A DNA stretch of 64,000 nt from Sulfitobacter sp. LCG007 (GCF_040801785.1 NZ_CP161805.1:3968001-4032000); one strand, 5' to 3'; positions 29,287 through 39,304 are shown, counted from the first letter of the stretch. Numbers and translations are program-made. Notes: generated by a model not told the origin, from the sequence alone.

Positions 29287-30281
29287 GGTCTACTCAGGGC
29301 AGCGATGTGTTCTGTGTCGGGCGGCGGCAGGTTCTGATGCAGGAATGCAGCGATGTCCGACAGGGCCGGATGGTCGAGGTTGCGCTGCACATGGCCCCAG
29401 ATCCGGGGCAGGAAATCCAGGTAGCGGGTCTTGCCGTCCCGTCTGGCGAGGCGGGCGAAGATGCCGAGTATGCGCAACTGGCGTTGCAGGCCAAGTATGG
29501 CGCAGGCCGCGCGGAACGCCTCCGGCTCGGCACCGGTCCGGTCGATGAACCGCGCGATGGCGGCGTCGGTGACGTCGGCGGACACGTCGCGGCGCGCATC
29601 CTGAAGCACCGAGACGAGATCGTAGGCAGGATGCGCCAGCATGGCGTCCTGGAAATCAAGCAGCCCGACCCGCGCGTGACCCTTCCGCTTCGGCAGCCAT
29701 ATCAGGTTCTCGGCGTGGTAATCGCGCAGCATCAGCACGGGCGGTGTGTCGTCGAGCGGCGCACAGATTTCCTGGAAGCGCGCCCTGAAGGTTTCGGCCA
29801 GCGCGGCGTTCCGGGCGCTGTCCCCGGGTCGGTACCACTCGAACACCAGAGCGGCGAGATCGGCGGATGCCGCAGCATCCAGGCGTCTGAGACTGGGAGC
29901 CGGGTGCTGCTGCACAACGCAAAGAACATCCACGGCGCCTTCGTAGAGCCGCATCTCGAGGCCTGGATCGCGCTCGGTCTCGCGCGCGAAGATGGCATCG
30001 CCCAGATCTTCGAGCAGCAGGAAACCGGCGTCGGGATCGGCCGCGATGACCTCTGGCGCACTCAGCCCGATACCGCGCAGGTGTGTGGCAATCGCGACGA
30101 AGGGGCGCACGTCCTCGCCTCTGGCAGGGTCCGCATCCATCAGCACCGCCCGCGTGCCATCCGGCAGGATCAGGCGGTCGTAGCGGCGCGCCGATGCATC
30201 GCCCGCCAGCACCGCCCGGTTTGCCTGTCCCCACCCGATGCGATCCAGAAAGGCCTGCGCGCTTTCGCTTCTTCCGCTCAT
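29262..30281 (-). CDS. amgK: Anomeric MurNAc/GlcNAc kinase AmgK-like phosphotransferase
   Basis: Aminoglycoside-phosphotransferase-fold kinase, predicted to phosphorylate the anomeric hydroxyl of MurNAc in cell-wall recycling. The 339-residue product shows the N-lobe GDASARRYDRL, the catalytic loop VLMLRDYHAENLIWLPKRKG (HxxN Brenner-type motif) and the metal-binding VGLLDFQDAMLAHPAYDLVS. ATG 30281 overlaps the tsaE stop by 4 nt; further upstream in-frame sequence is the shadow of tsaE. The tsaE-amgK-murU order supports the assignment. Confidence 0.87.
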   Translation of the reverse strand: MSGRSESAQAFLDRIGWGQANRAVLAGDASARRYDRLILPDGTRAVLMDADPARGEDVRPFVAIATHLRGIGLSAPEVIAADPDAGFLLLEDLGDAIFARETERDPGLEMRLYEGAVDVLCVVQQHPAPSLRRLDAAASADLAALVFEWYRPGDSARNAALAETFRARFQEICAPLDDTPPVLMLRDYHAENLIWLPKRKGHARVGLLDFQDAMLAHPAYDLVSVLQDARRDVSADVTDAAIARFIDRTGAEPEAFRAACAILGLQRQLRILGIFARLARRDGKTRYLDFLPRIWGHVQRNLDHPALSDIAAFLHQNLPPPDTEHIAALSRPCLTVPTP

Positions 30282-30751
30282 GCGAAGACACCTTCCAGAC
30301 GTCGGTCCCATGTCGGGTCGCTCCAGGAGGCGGTCAGCCGGCGGGCATCGGGATCGTCGAGCGGCGCCAGCTCGATATCGACCGCCGACGGCGGCCGCAG
30401 ATCCCCCAGCCGGTCGGGCCACTCCACCAAGCAGATGGCGGTGGCGAAAGCATCGGCCAGCCCCAGTTCCTCGATCTCGAGGGTCGATGCGATGCGGTAG
30501 AGGTCGGCGTGCCATATTGCGCCGGAGGGCGTGTCATAGCTTTGCACCAGCGTGAATGTGGGCGAGGGGATGTCCTCGGGAGCGGCAAGCAGGCTGCGGA
30601 TCAGGCTGCGGGCGAAATGCGTCTTGCCGGCTCCCACGGGACCGGTCAGCAGCACCGTGTCGCCCGGCACGAGCCGCGCGCCCAGCCCCGCGGCAAGTCG
30701 CGCGGTCTGCGTCTCGGATGGGAGGATGGCTGTGACGCTGCGGGCGGACAT
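30278..30751 (-). CDS. tsaE: tRNA threonylcarbamoyladenosine biosynthesis ATPase TsaE
   Basis: ATPase required with TsaB, TsaC and TsaD to make t6A37 in ANN-decoding tRNAs. The 157-residue protein has the P-loop LLTGPVGAGKTHFARSLIRS, IPSPTFTLVQSYDTP and the family motif ICLVEWPDRLGDLRP. It heads the leftward run into amgK-murU-addB-addA-trxA. tsaD is also in this window, 11 kb away. Confidence 0.95.
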   Translation of the reverse strand: MSARSVTAILPSETQTARLAAGLGARLVPGDTVLLTGPVGAGKTHFARSLIRSLLAAPEDIPSPTFTLVQSYDTPSGAIWHADLYRIASTLEIEELGLADAFATAICLVEWPDRLGDLRPPSAVDIELAPLDDPDARRLTASWSDPTWDRRLEGVFA

Positions 30752-30790
30752 GGCGACACGTTAACCGCGCCGCCGCCCGCTGCAAGCCGA

Positions 30791-32338
30791 TTAGCGCGTC
30801 TCGCCGGGTGCCGTGGCGGCGGTCAGTCCGCGGATCTTGCGCGTCTTGGATGCCGGTTGCCGGGTAAAGCGGACCAGCGTCGCCCCCGAAACGATCGGTG
30901 ACACCTGGCAGGTGAGATTGCCGCCGGCGCGCAGCGCGACCGGCATGGTCCACGCCTTCCGGTCCCCGAAATCCAGGACGAAATCCGTCAGCGCGGTCCA
31001 GCGGGCGCCGCTTTCGGAAAGGCGTTTCCAATCCCGCACGGAGTCCCGGATCGTGACATCTGCAAAGGCGTTGTCCGGGTCGAGTCCCCAGAGCTTTCTG
31101 TAGGCGGCATTGCAGAAGGTCAGATTGCCCGCGGGCGAGAACACCACCAGCGCGTCGTCGAAGGTGTCCATCAGGCTCTGGCCCAGCTCGAGTTCGGCGC
31201 GGAAATTGCGGGTCAGCGATATCTCGGCGCTGATGTCCTCGATCAGGAACGCGATTGCGCCGTCCGGATGCGGCCGCCCGCGCACGCGATAGGTCTGGCC
31301 CGACTCCAGGGTCCATGTCTCCTGATAGCGCCCGTCCGTCGCGGCCGATATCACCTCGGCGATTTCCTGGCGCCACGAGCGGTAGTTCTTCGGTTCGGGC
31401 ATCCGCCGGTTCTCGCGCAGGAGGTCGAAGAAGGACATCAGCGTCGGTCGTGAACTGAGGAATTCCGCCGGCAGGTTGGTCAGATCGATGAGCGCCGGGT
31501 TGAATAGCGCAAGCTGGCCCTTGCGGTCGAAGATGGCGAGCCCGATCGACAGCTGGGCGAAGGTCTTGGCGAGGGTCTGGACGAAATTGCGCTGGGCGAT
31601 CTCGGATTCGACCACCGGGTTGATGTTGACTGCGTGGAAGATCCGGACCTCCCCGGCCTTGATCGCGGTGACGTCGTACCAGTCGTTTCGCGGCTGACCG
31701 GGAACCTCCGCGGAGACCCGCTTGACCGAGGCGCTGCCAAGCTGGCGTTCGAGGTCGGGAAAGACCGGCTGGTCGGGCTGCGGGTCGCTGTCGTGCAGCT
31801 TGCGGAAAAGCTGCTCGTAGGCCGTGTTGTGCCAGATGACCTTGCCCTGCGCGTCGACCTGCCAGATCGGGTGCGGCGTCGTGTCGCTGGCGCGGCGCAG
31901 GTTTTCCAGCTCGGCCAGCATGGCCAGCAGGTCCTTGCCGGAAAGCGAATCGAGCCGCGGAGTTTCTTCCTCGACCACGACGCGGGTGAAATCGCCGCTC
32001 TGCGATATGCGGATCCGCCCACCGTCGTGTTCGTGCAGGGCCCGCAGCGACAGCCCGTTGCGATCCGAGGGCGGTTCTTCGGGAAAGCGCGGGAAGCGGA
32101 AGATGTAGAGCTTGCGAAGGCTTTCCCAGGTATCCTCGCCGGGACGCAGGCCGTGCATGTGCAGCGCGGTGTTGGAGGCATGGTGCAGGACACCATTGTC
32201 GAAGAGAAAGGAAACGCCGTCCTCGAGACTGTGGCCCGCGGTCGTATTGCCGCGCTGACCGCGCAATATCCACAGGATCGCGAGCGCCACGCTCCCAGCG
32301 GCCGCGCAAACGACGATCAAGGCTTCGATCAAGGGCAT
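30791..32338 (-). CDS. PAS-domain membrane protein without a kinase domain
   Basis: A 515-residue protein with one N-terminal membrane segment (about residues 4-26) and a long cytosolic region of PAS-like repeats, e.g. QVDAQGKVIWHNTAYEQLFR, IFDRKGQLALFNPALIDLTN and VVFSPAGNLTFCNAAYRKLW. I see no HisKA, HATPase, GGDEF or EAL motif before the C-terminus. It is probably a signalling scaffold or sensor acting through a partner. It lies between tsaE and regB, all leftward, so it may belong to the redox-signalling neighbourhood. Confidence 0.8.
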   Translation of the reverse strand: MPLIEALIVVCAAAGSVALAILWILRGQRGNTTAGHSLEDGVSFLFDNGVLHHASNTALHMHGLRPGEDTWESLRKLYIFRFPRFPEEPPSDRNGLSLRALHEHDGGRIRISQSGDFTRVVVEEETPRLDSLSGKDLLAMLAELENLRRASDTTPHPIWQVDAQGKVIWHNTAYEQLFRKLHDSDPQPDQPVFPDLERQLGSASVKRVSAEVPGQPRNDWYDVTAIKAGEVRIFHAVNINPVVESEIAQRNFVQTLAKTFAQLSIGLAIFDRKGQLALFNPALIDLTNLPAEFLSSRPTLMSFFDLLRENRRMPEPKNYRSWRQEIAEVISAATDGRYQETWTLESGQTYRVRGRPHPDGAIAFLIEDISAEISLTRNFRAELELGQSLMDTFDDALVVFSPAGNLTFCNAAYRKLWGLDPDNAFADVTIRDSVRDWKRLSESGARWTALTDFVLDFGDRKAWTMPVALRAGGNLTCQVSPIVSGATLVRFTRQPASKTRKIRGLTAATAPGETR

Positions 32339-32452
32339 CCGAAAGCGCTGTCCCTCATGTGACCACCCCCGGAGACTATCCCGCCAGCCTGGTTAAAGAG
32401 CGGTTAATTCAGGCGCCGGCGGCCGCGTGCAGGCTTGCCAGCGGTCGTCCCT

Positions 32453-33841
32453 TCATACCGGAATCGGCTGGTTCGGACCACTTGAAAGGGAGGCATCGGC
32501 GGCCTGCGCGTCGATCGCGATCCGCTGCCAGCGGACCTCCACGATGGCGCCGATCCGGGTCTCGCCCTCTTTCGTCGGCACAAGCGGGTCGGATCCGTTG
32601 GCGAAGGTGAGCTCGGCACCCGACCGTTCCAGCAGGGTCTTCGCGATGAAGAGACCCAGACCCATGCCCTCGTATTCGGGCCTTTCCTGCCGCTCGCCGA
32701 GGGCGCGGCGACGGCCGACGAAGGGATCGCCGATCCGGCCCAGCAGATGCGGCGGGTAGCCGCGTCCGTCGTCCATGATCCGAATGCCGATACGGCTGGC
32801 GTTCCACTCGGCCTCGACCCATACCTCGGCGCGTGCGAAATCGACGGCGTTCTGGATCAGGTTGCGCAGGCCGTGAATGATTTCAGGCTTGCGCAGGATC
32901 GTGGGCTGCGGCCCCTCCCCCCTGTCGGCCGAAAAATGGACCAGCCGCCCGCGTGCGAGATGGGGTTCCCCCGCTTCTTCCAGCACGGCCATCAGCGGTG
33001 CTTGGCGAAGGTGCAGGTCGTCCTTTCCGGCCCGGCCCATCCCGCGCAGGATATCCCGGCAGCGATCGGCCTGCGCACGGATCAGCGCGGCGTCCTCGCG
33101 CAATTCGGGCCGGTCCGCCAGTTCCTCCAGCAGTTCCGAACTGGCCAGCTTGATCGTCGCGAGCGGGGTGCCCAGCTCATGGGCCGCCGCCGCCACCACC
33201 CCGCCCAGATCGGTCAGCTTCTGCTCGCGTGCGAGCGCCATCTGCGTCGCGGCCAGCGCTTCGGACATGTTCTGGATCTCGGTCGTCACGCGCAGCGAAT
33301 AGGCACTGATGAAGATGATGGCGATGATCAGGGCGATCCACGTTCCGAAGACGAAAATCGGCGGCATCTCGAGCAAGGTGCCGGACATCGTCTGCAGGGG
33401 GTAATGGTACATCGCGATGATGCTTACCATCGCGATGGCAGAGCCGCCGACAACCATCGTCGAGCGCAGCGTGAGCACGGCGGCAGAAATCGTGACGGGG
33501 CCCAGCACCAGCAGGGCGAAAGGGTTGTTCAGCCCGCCGGTGAGAAACAGAAGCGCGCTGAGCTGGAGCAGGTCGAACAGCACCATCAGCATGTTGTCGA
33601 CCTCGGAAAGGCGCTTGTTCTCGGGATAGATCAGCACCGCGACAAGGTTCGAGGCCGCGGACGCACCGATCACGAGGTAGCAGAGTCCGAGCTCGAGATT
33701 CAGGTCGAAGGCAGAGGTGGCGATGGCGATGGCGATGAGCTGCCCCGCGATGGCGAACCAGCGCAGCAGGATGATCGTGCGCAGTCTGATCCAGTTCGAA
33801 CGGGTATGCCCGCTCAGGAACCGGACATCTGGCTGCGTCAT
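32453..33841 (-). CDS. regB: Redox sensor histidine kinase RegB (PrrB)
   Basis: Membrane kinase of the global RegBA (PrrBA) redox system that controls photosynthesis, respiration, carbon and nitrogen fixation genes. The 462-residue protein has about six N-terminal membrane segments with the quinone-sensing GGLNNPFALL heptapeptide region. The phosphoacceptor is in AAAAHELGTPLATIKLASSE, the redox-active cysteine in IRAQADRCRDILRGMG, and the ATPase has VRIGIRIMDDGRGYPPHLL-like N/G boxes (GIRIMDDGRGYPP). It is divergent from senC-regA, the canonical arrangement. Confidence 0.97.
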   Translation of the reverse strand: MTQPDVRFLSGHTRSNWIRLRTIILLRWFAIAGQLIAIAIATSAFDLNLELGLCYLVIGASAASNLVAVLIYPENKRLSEVDNMLMVLFDLLQLSALLFLTGGLNNPFALLVLGPVTISAAVLTLRSTMVVGGSAIAMVSIIAMYHYPLQTMSGTLLEMPPIFVFGTWIALIIAIIFISAYSLRVTTEIQNMSEALAATQMALAREQKLTDLGGVVAAAAHELGTPLATIKLASSELLEELADRPELREDAALIRAQADRCRDILRGMGRAGKDDLHLRQAPLMAVLEEAGEPHLARGRLVHFSADRGEGPQPTILRKPEIIHGLRNLIQNAVDFARAEVWVEAEWNASRIGIRIMDDGRGYPPHLLGRIGDPFVGRRRALGERQERPEYEGMGLGLFIAKTLLERSGAELTFANGSDPLVPTKEGETRIGAIVEVRWQRIAIDAQAADASLSSGPNQPIPV

Positions 33842-33920
33842 CTTCTCACCCGCAATTGCGTTTTCATCGCCCTGCTCCGAGGTTAGAAGTGCGCTGCGAA
33901 ACGATCAACAAGGGCTTGCG

Positions 33921-34565
33921 ATGACCTCTTTTTCCACGCGCACGATCGCGACGGCCGCCGTCATCGTGACGGCGCTGTTCATCGGCGGAACGTACTACCT
34001 CATCCGTGCGGGCGAAAGCGATGATCCCTTCGCGCCCTGCCGGACCACGCAGGTCGCGGGCGGTACGGAATCGATCGGCGGGCCCTTCGAGCTGGTGAAC
34101 GCGCAGGGTCGGACCGTGACGGACGGCGACGTGATCACCGAACCGTCGCTGGTCTATTTCGGCTACACCTTCTGCCCGGACGTCTGCCCCTTCGACATGG
34201 CGCGCAACTCGGACGCGGTTGACCTGCTGGCCGCCGAGGGCGTCTCGGTGACGCCGGTCTTCATTTCCATCGATCCAAAGCGGGACACGCCCGAGGTGGT
34301 GGGAGAGTTCGCCGCGAACCTGCACGACAAGGCAATCGGCCTCACCGGTTCGCCGGAACAGGTGAAGGCGGCGAGCCAGGCCTACCGGACCTTCTACAAG
34401 GCGCATGACGACGGCGAGGATGAATTCTACCCGGTCGACCATTCGACCTTCACCTACCTTGTCCTGCCCGGGCGCGGTTTCGTCGAATACTTCCGTCACG
34501 AAACCACCGCCGAGGACATGGCGCGCACCACCGCCTGCTTCGCCGAGAAAGCCCCGGAGAGATGA
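33921..34565 (+). CDS. senC: SCO1/SenC (PrrC) family copper/thiol protein
   Basis: Membrane-anchored thioredoxin-fold protein that helps assemble the CuA/CuB centres of cytochrome oxidase and may modulate RegB signalling. The 214-residue product has one N-terminal anchor (IATAAVIVTALFIGGTYYLI) and the metal/thiol site YFGYTFCPDVCPFDMAR (CxxxC). The downstream conserved histidine is in FYPVDHSTFTYLVLPGRGFV. ATG 33921 follows AAGGG. It sits between divergent regB and co-directional regA. Confidence 0.95.
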   Translation: MTSFSTRTIATAAVIVTALFIGGTYYLIRAGESDDPFAPCRTTQVAGGTESIGGPFELVNAQGRTVTDGDVITEPSLVYFGYTFCPDVCPFDMARNSDAVDLLAAEGVSVTPVFISIDPKRDTPEVVGEFAANLHDKAIGLTGSPEQVKAASQAYRTFYKAHDDGEDEFYPVDHSTFTYLVLPGRGFVEYFRHETTAEDMARTTACFAEKAPER

Positions 34566-34653
34566 ACAAAGGGGCCGGGCGGACGCGACGGATTTGACGT
34601 ACCCCCCCCATTGACCCATAACCCATATGTGCAGCACAACTTATGGGCGCAGA

Positions 34654-35208
34654 ATGGCAGAGCAGAGCGAACTGGAACCGGATACAGACGCGACCCTGCT
34701 TCTGGTCGACGATGACGAATCCTTCCTGCGGCGACTCGCCAAGGCGATGGAGAAGCGCGGCTTCACTGTCGAGATGGCCGGATCTGTCGCCGAGGGAAGG
34801 GCCATCGCGAATGCGCGGCCGCCGGCCTTCGCTGTGGTCGACCTTCGGCTCGAGGACGGCAACGGGCTCGACGTGGTCGAAGTGCTGCGCGACAGGCGAC
34901 CGGATGCGCGCGTGGTGGTTCTGACCGGCTACGGCGCCATCGCCACGGCGGTCGCGGCGGTCAAGATCGGGGCCACGGACTATCTTTCCAAACCCGCCGA
35001 CGCGACGGACATCGTGAACGCCCTGCTGTCGAAGGGAGGCGATCTGCCGCCGCCGCCGGAGAACCCGATGAGTGCCGACCGGGTGCGCTGGGAGCATATC
35101 CAGCGGGTCTACGAGCTGTGCGACCGCAACGTGAGCGAAACCGCGCGGCGCCTGTCGATGCATCGGCGCACGCTACAGCGCATCCTTGCCAAGCGTTCGC
35201 CGCGCTAG
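34654..35208 (+). CDS. regA: Redox response regulator RegA (PrrA)
   Basis: DNA-binding response regulator phosphorylated by RegB. The 184-residue product has exactly the RegA family length. The receiver domain has the acidic pocket LLLVDDDESFLRRL, the phosphoacceptor aspartate in FAVVDLRLEDGNGLDVVEVL, and LSKPADATDIV. A proline linker (LPPPPENP) leads to the Fis-type helix-turn-helix ETARRLSMHRRTLQRILAKR, which is nearly invariant in the family. ATG 34654 is preferred over upstream starts. It converges with the LysR gene by a 4-nt overlap. Confidence 0.97.
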   Translation: MAEQSELEPDTDATLLLVDDDESFLRRLAKAMEKRGFTVEMAGSVAEGRAIANARPPAFAVVDLRLEDGNGLDVVEVLRDRRPDARVVVLTGYGAIATAVAAVKIGATDYLSKPADATDIVNALLSKGGDLPPPPENPMSADRVRWEHIQRVYELCDRNVSETARRLSMHRRTLQRILAKRSPR

Positions 35209-36092
35209 CCCTCCGCGACCTCGCGTTTCAGCCATTTCACGAACGCGCGCACCTGTGGCGAGACACGCTCGGGGCGGGTGAGGACATGATAGGCCAGATC
35301 CGTCTGCGCAGAGCCGCAAAGCAGGACAAGCCGCCCCGCCGATACATCGCGTTCGACGACGGGCCAGGGCATGATCGAGATCCCCTGCCCGGCAAGGATG
35401 GCCTGATAGACCAGCATCATGTTGTCGAGCACGGTGATCCGCTGGGCGTCGAAATCGAGCCCGTTGGCGCGGGCCCATAGCGTCTCTTCCTCGCGGCCGG
35501 TTTCCAGCAGCAGATGCGCGCCCCGGATCTCCGAAAGATCCCTGGCGGCCAGTCGGCGTGCGAGTTCGGGTGCGGCCACGACGGAATGACCCGCGCCGAT
35601 CAGGCGTTCGGCGCGCACCCCCGGCCAGCCGCCGCGCCCGTAGCGGATGGCCATGTCGAACCCGTCGCGCCGCAGATCGACAAGTCCCGCCGAGGCGGCG
35701 AAGTCGAGCGCGATATCCGGATGTGTCTCCCAGAAACGGCCCATGCGCGGCATCAGCCAGCTTGCGGCGAAGGACGGCGTCACGGCCACGCGCAGGGGGC
35801 GCTGCGCATCGCGCTCTGACAGATCGCGCGCGGCGGCGGCGATCTGGCCGAAACCCTCGTTCACGGCGCGGGCGAACTCACGTGCGGTTTCCGTCACCGC
35901 CATGCCCTGCCCCTCGCGCCGCATCACTTCCGTCCCGAAGAATTCCTCGAGCGTCCTGACATGCTGGGCGACGGCGGCGTGGGTGACGTTGAGTTCACGT
36001 GCCGCCGCGGAATAGCTGCCATTTCGCGCGGCAGCCTCGAAGGCGCGCAGCGCCGCGAGGGACGGCAGGGATTTCCAGAGCGGGTCTGACAT
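35205..36092 (-). CDS. LysR family transcriptional regulator (GcvA-like)
   Basis: A 295-residue LTTR with an N-terminal winged HTH (SLAALRAFEAAARNGSYSAA, ELNVTHAAVAQHVRTLEEFF) and a periplasmic-binding-protein-like effector domain beginning near residue 90 (PLRVAVTPSFAASWLMPRMG). The HTH sequence is of the GcvA/AmpR subgroup. It diverges from a 58-residue gene, with the palindrome TCTGG-N5-CCAGA and a longer inverted repeat between them, so it probably controls that gene and itself. Effector unknown. Confidence 0.92.
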   Translation of the reverse strand: MSDPLWKSLPSLAALRAFEAAARNGSYSAAARELNVTHAAVAQHVRTLEEFFGTEVMRREGQGMAVTETAREFARAVNEGFGQIAAAARDLSERDAQRPLRVAVTPSFAASWLMPRMGRFWETHPDIALDFAASAGLVDLRRDGFDMAIRYGRGGWPGVRAERLIGAGHSVVAAPELARRLAARDLSEIRGAHLLLETGREEETLWARANGLDFDAQRITVLDNMMLVYQAILAGQGISIMPWPVVERDVSAGRLVLLCGSAQTDLAYHVLTRPERVSPQVRAFVKWLKREVAEG

Positions 36093-36112
36093 GAAAGTAC
36101 AGCTTACAATCC

Positions 36113-36159
36113 TGAAAGTTTCCTGAGTCGTCTGGATCAACCAGATCGCCTAACTTTCA
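36113..36159. promoter_or_regulatory. Probable LysR operator region
   Basis: Two nested inverted repeats in the divergent promoter: TGAAAGTT (36113-36120) with AACTTTCA (36152-36159), and inside them TCTGG-ATCAA-CCAGA (36131-36145). The inner element has the interrupted-dyad form used by LysR-type regulators. Confidence 0.55.
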
Positions 36160-36187
36160 AAGCATGACAGCGTGAAAGGAGAAAGTC

Positions 36188-36364
36188 ATGCTTACAATAC
36201 TTGCAGACGTCCTGATGAACCTCACCGGCCAGCACAAGACGCGCCACGACCGCTACCCGGACTCCCATGCGGACAATCCCTGGGCCGATCGCTTCGTGCC
36301 CCGGCATCGTCGGTCCCCGCGCGACGACGCCTACCGCTTCGACGTGCAACGCGATTTCTGGTGA
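36188..36364 (+). CDS. Small protein of unknown function, divergent from a LysR regulator
   Basis: A 58-residue protein beginning MLTILADVLMNLTGQHKTRH and ending YRFDVQRDFW, with a short hydrophobic N-terminus and a strongly charged, aromatic-rich C-terminal half (His, Arg, Asp). A strong ribosome-binding site (AAGGAG, 7 nt spacing) precedes the ATG and a hairpin terminator follows at 36388, so it looks like a real single-gene transcript. Not recognised as a known family. Its position opposite a LysR regulator suggests it is the regulator's target. Confidence 0.65.
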   Translation: MLTILADVLMNLTGQHKTRHDRYPDSHADNPWADRFVPRHRRSPRDDAYRFDVQRDFW

Positions 36365-36387
36365 TCCCCGTGCGCCGGAAACACCTG

Positions 36388-36418
36388 CGGCGGGCGGCTT
36401 CGACTGCCCGCCGTCTTT
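36388..36418 (+). terminator. Rho-independent terminator after the 58-residue gene
   Basis: CGGCGGGC and GCCCGCCG form an 8-bp GC stem with a 10-nt loop, followed by TCTTT. It is 23 nt after the small gene's stop and just before the convergent GNAT gene. Confidence 0.6.
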
Positions 36419-36421
36419 GGC

Positions 36422-36907
36422 TCAGACATCGTAGCGCTTGAGCCGCTTGTCCACGACCTGCCCGTCCTCGAGGACGACGCCTTCGCGGACGCCGTAATCC
36501 CGGAAACCCCGGCTTTGGTAGTAGATCAGGCCGCCCTCGTTGTCGGCGCGGATCTCGGCGTTGATCCAGACATATCCCAGCCGGGCCGCGGCTTGCGCCG
36601 TCGCGGAAAAGAGCGAGGATCCGATCCCGAGCCCGGTCTGGCCGACCCGCACGAAGGTCGCGATGTCGGCGGCTTCGGACGGCAGGTTCGCATTGGGGCA
36701 GATCCACTGGAACCCTTGCACCTCTTCCGTCTCGTCCACCGCCACATGCCAGGCCGACCGTTGCGCATCCTGCGCCATCCATTCGGCGATATCGCTGCCT
36801 GTCACATGTCGCGTGAGCGCGGTGGTGCCGCCCTTCTCGATGATCGCGTTGAGCAGCCTTGCCATGCCGTCTGCATCGAATCCGGCTGCCGGTCGAACCG
36901 ACATCAT
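36422..36907 (-). CDS. GNAT family N-acetyltransferase
   Basis: A 161-residue acetyl-CoA-dependent acetyltransferase of unknown substrate. The fold is shown by the N-terminal VRPAAGFDADGMARLLNAII, the acetyl-CoA loop region VRVGQTGLGIGSSLFSATAQ (Q/RxxGxG/A type) and YVWINAEIRADNEGGLIYYQ followed by SRGFRDYG, the usual motif B. The start overlaps the end of the HD-domain gene by 4 nt, so the two are co-translated. Confidence 0.88.
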   Translation of the reverse strand: MMSVRPAAGFDADGMARLLNAIIEKGGTTALTRHVTGSDIAEWMAQDAQRSAWHVAVDETEEVQGFQWICPNANLPSEAADIATFVRVGQTGLGIGSSLFSATAQAAARLGYVWINAEIRADNEGGLIYYQSRGFRDYGVREGVVLEDGQVVDKRLKRYDV

Positions 36908-37497
36908 GCGATCTCCTTCATCAACGACTGGTGCCGGGCGGTGAAGTCGCGCCGCGCTTCGAGCGGCGGGCGCAGGACGATATCGAGGTCGGCGATCAGC
37001 TCTGCGGCGGGTTCTCCGAAGAAACGCGAGGCCTCGGCGATCGAGAAACCGGCGATCCGCGTCGCCTCCATCCAGGCGCTGATGCGGTCGGCCTTCTTGA
37101 TCTGGCGTTTCACCTGCTTCGGCAGTTGCGCCGGCAGACCGAAGCGGAGGTGGATCGCGGCGGCAAGCCGTTCGTCAAGCGCGCCATAGCCTGGCCCGAC
37201 CGCCGCCTTCACCGGCGAGATCATGTCGCCGATGACGTATTCGGGCGCGTCATGCAGCAGCGCGGCGAGTTTCCAGCGGGCGGGCGCTCCGGGCGCGATG
37301 CGGCAGAACAGGGTTTCGACCAGAAGAGCGTGTTCGGCCACCGAATAGGCATGATCGCCCCGGGTCTGTCCGTTCCAGCGGGCGACGAACGCAAGGCCAT
37401 GCGCGATGTCCTCGATCTCGATATCCATCGGTGTCGGGTCAAGCAGGTCGAGCCGTCGACCGGAGAGCATCCTCTGCCATGCGCGGGGCTGTTTCAT
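36904..37497 (-). CDS. HD-domain (YfbR-like) phosphohydrolase
   Basis: A 197-residue HD-superfamily metal-dependent hydrolase, resembling YfbR-type 5'-nucleotidases. The metal-binding residues are visible as HAYSVAEHALLVETLF and LAALLHDAPEYVIGDMISPV (HD motif), with a later aspartate in QIKKADRISAWMEATRI. ATG 37497 (MKQPRAWQRMLSGRRLD) is taken as the start; the frame remains open upstream but reads as an arginine/proline-rich shadow. Coupled to the GNAT gene downstream. Confidence 0.85.
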   Translation of the reverse strand: MKQPRAWQRMLSGRRLDLLDPTPMDIEIEDIAHGLAFVARWNGQTRGDHAYSVAEHALLVETLFCRIAPGAPARWKLAALLHDAPEYVIGDMISPVKAAVGPGYGALDERLAAAIHLRFGLPAQLPKQVKRQIKKADRISAWMEATRIAGFSIAEASRFFGEPAAELIADLDIVLRPPLEARRDFTARHQSLMKEIA

Positions 37498-37915
37498 GGG
37501 CGGTTCAGGGTCCTGTCGGCGCGGTCGCCGGATGGACCCGCCTTGTCCCCGTTTCTGGACCGGAGGGGCGCGCGCCGCAATCCCCGTCGCCGGTTCCGGC
37601 GTCGCTCGGCGGTTTCCGGGCGATGGCGCGGCGCGTGCGTGAAGCGCTGCGGCCGGCCGGGTTCGGCAGGGATATCGGCTGTCTCCGGATGAACCGCATC
37701 TTCGCGGAAGTTGCGCAGAAAATCGCAAAGTTTATCCGGTATGGGCACATCGACCCCGCCGGCCGTGTGCCAACCGCGATCACGCCAGCGCAGTCACCGC
37801 TGCTGATGAAAGGCCTTCAACGGCGTATCCTGGCAGGCCACCATGCCAGCCTGCCGCATTGTACCATCACGTGCGCGGTGATAAAGCCGGGCCGAACTAG
37901 CTGGAGATCGAACCC
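37498..37915. other. Leader/intergenic region upstream of ahcY
   Basis: About 418 bp, GC-rich, between the divergent HD-domain gene and ahcY. It contains several potential hairpins (for example around GCGCTGCGGCCGGCCGG near 37642). Because ahcY is riboswitch-controlled in some proteobacteria I looked for the SAH-aptamer core, but could only see a partial resemblance and do not call it. No gene is supported here. Confidence 0.4.

Positions 37916-39304
<1,389 letters not shown>

Noticed and set aside
37640-37720. Possible SAH riboswitch before ahcY
   Set aside because: Only a short GCGCTGC-like resemblance; the remaining aptamer core and the downstream pairing segment were not found.
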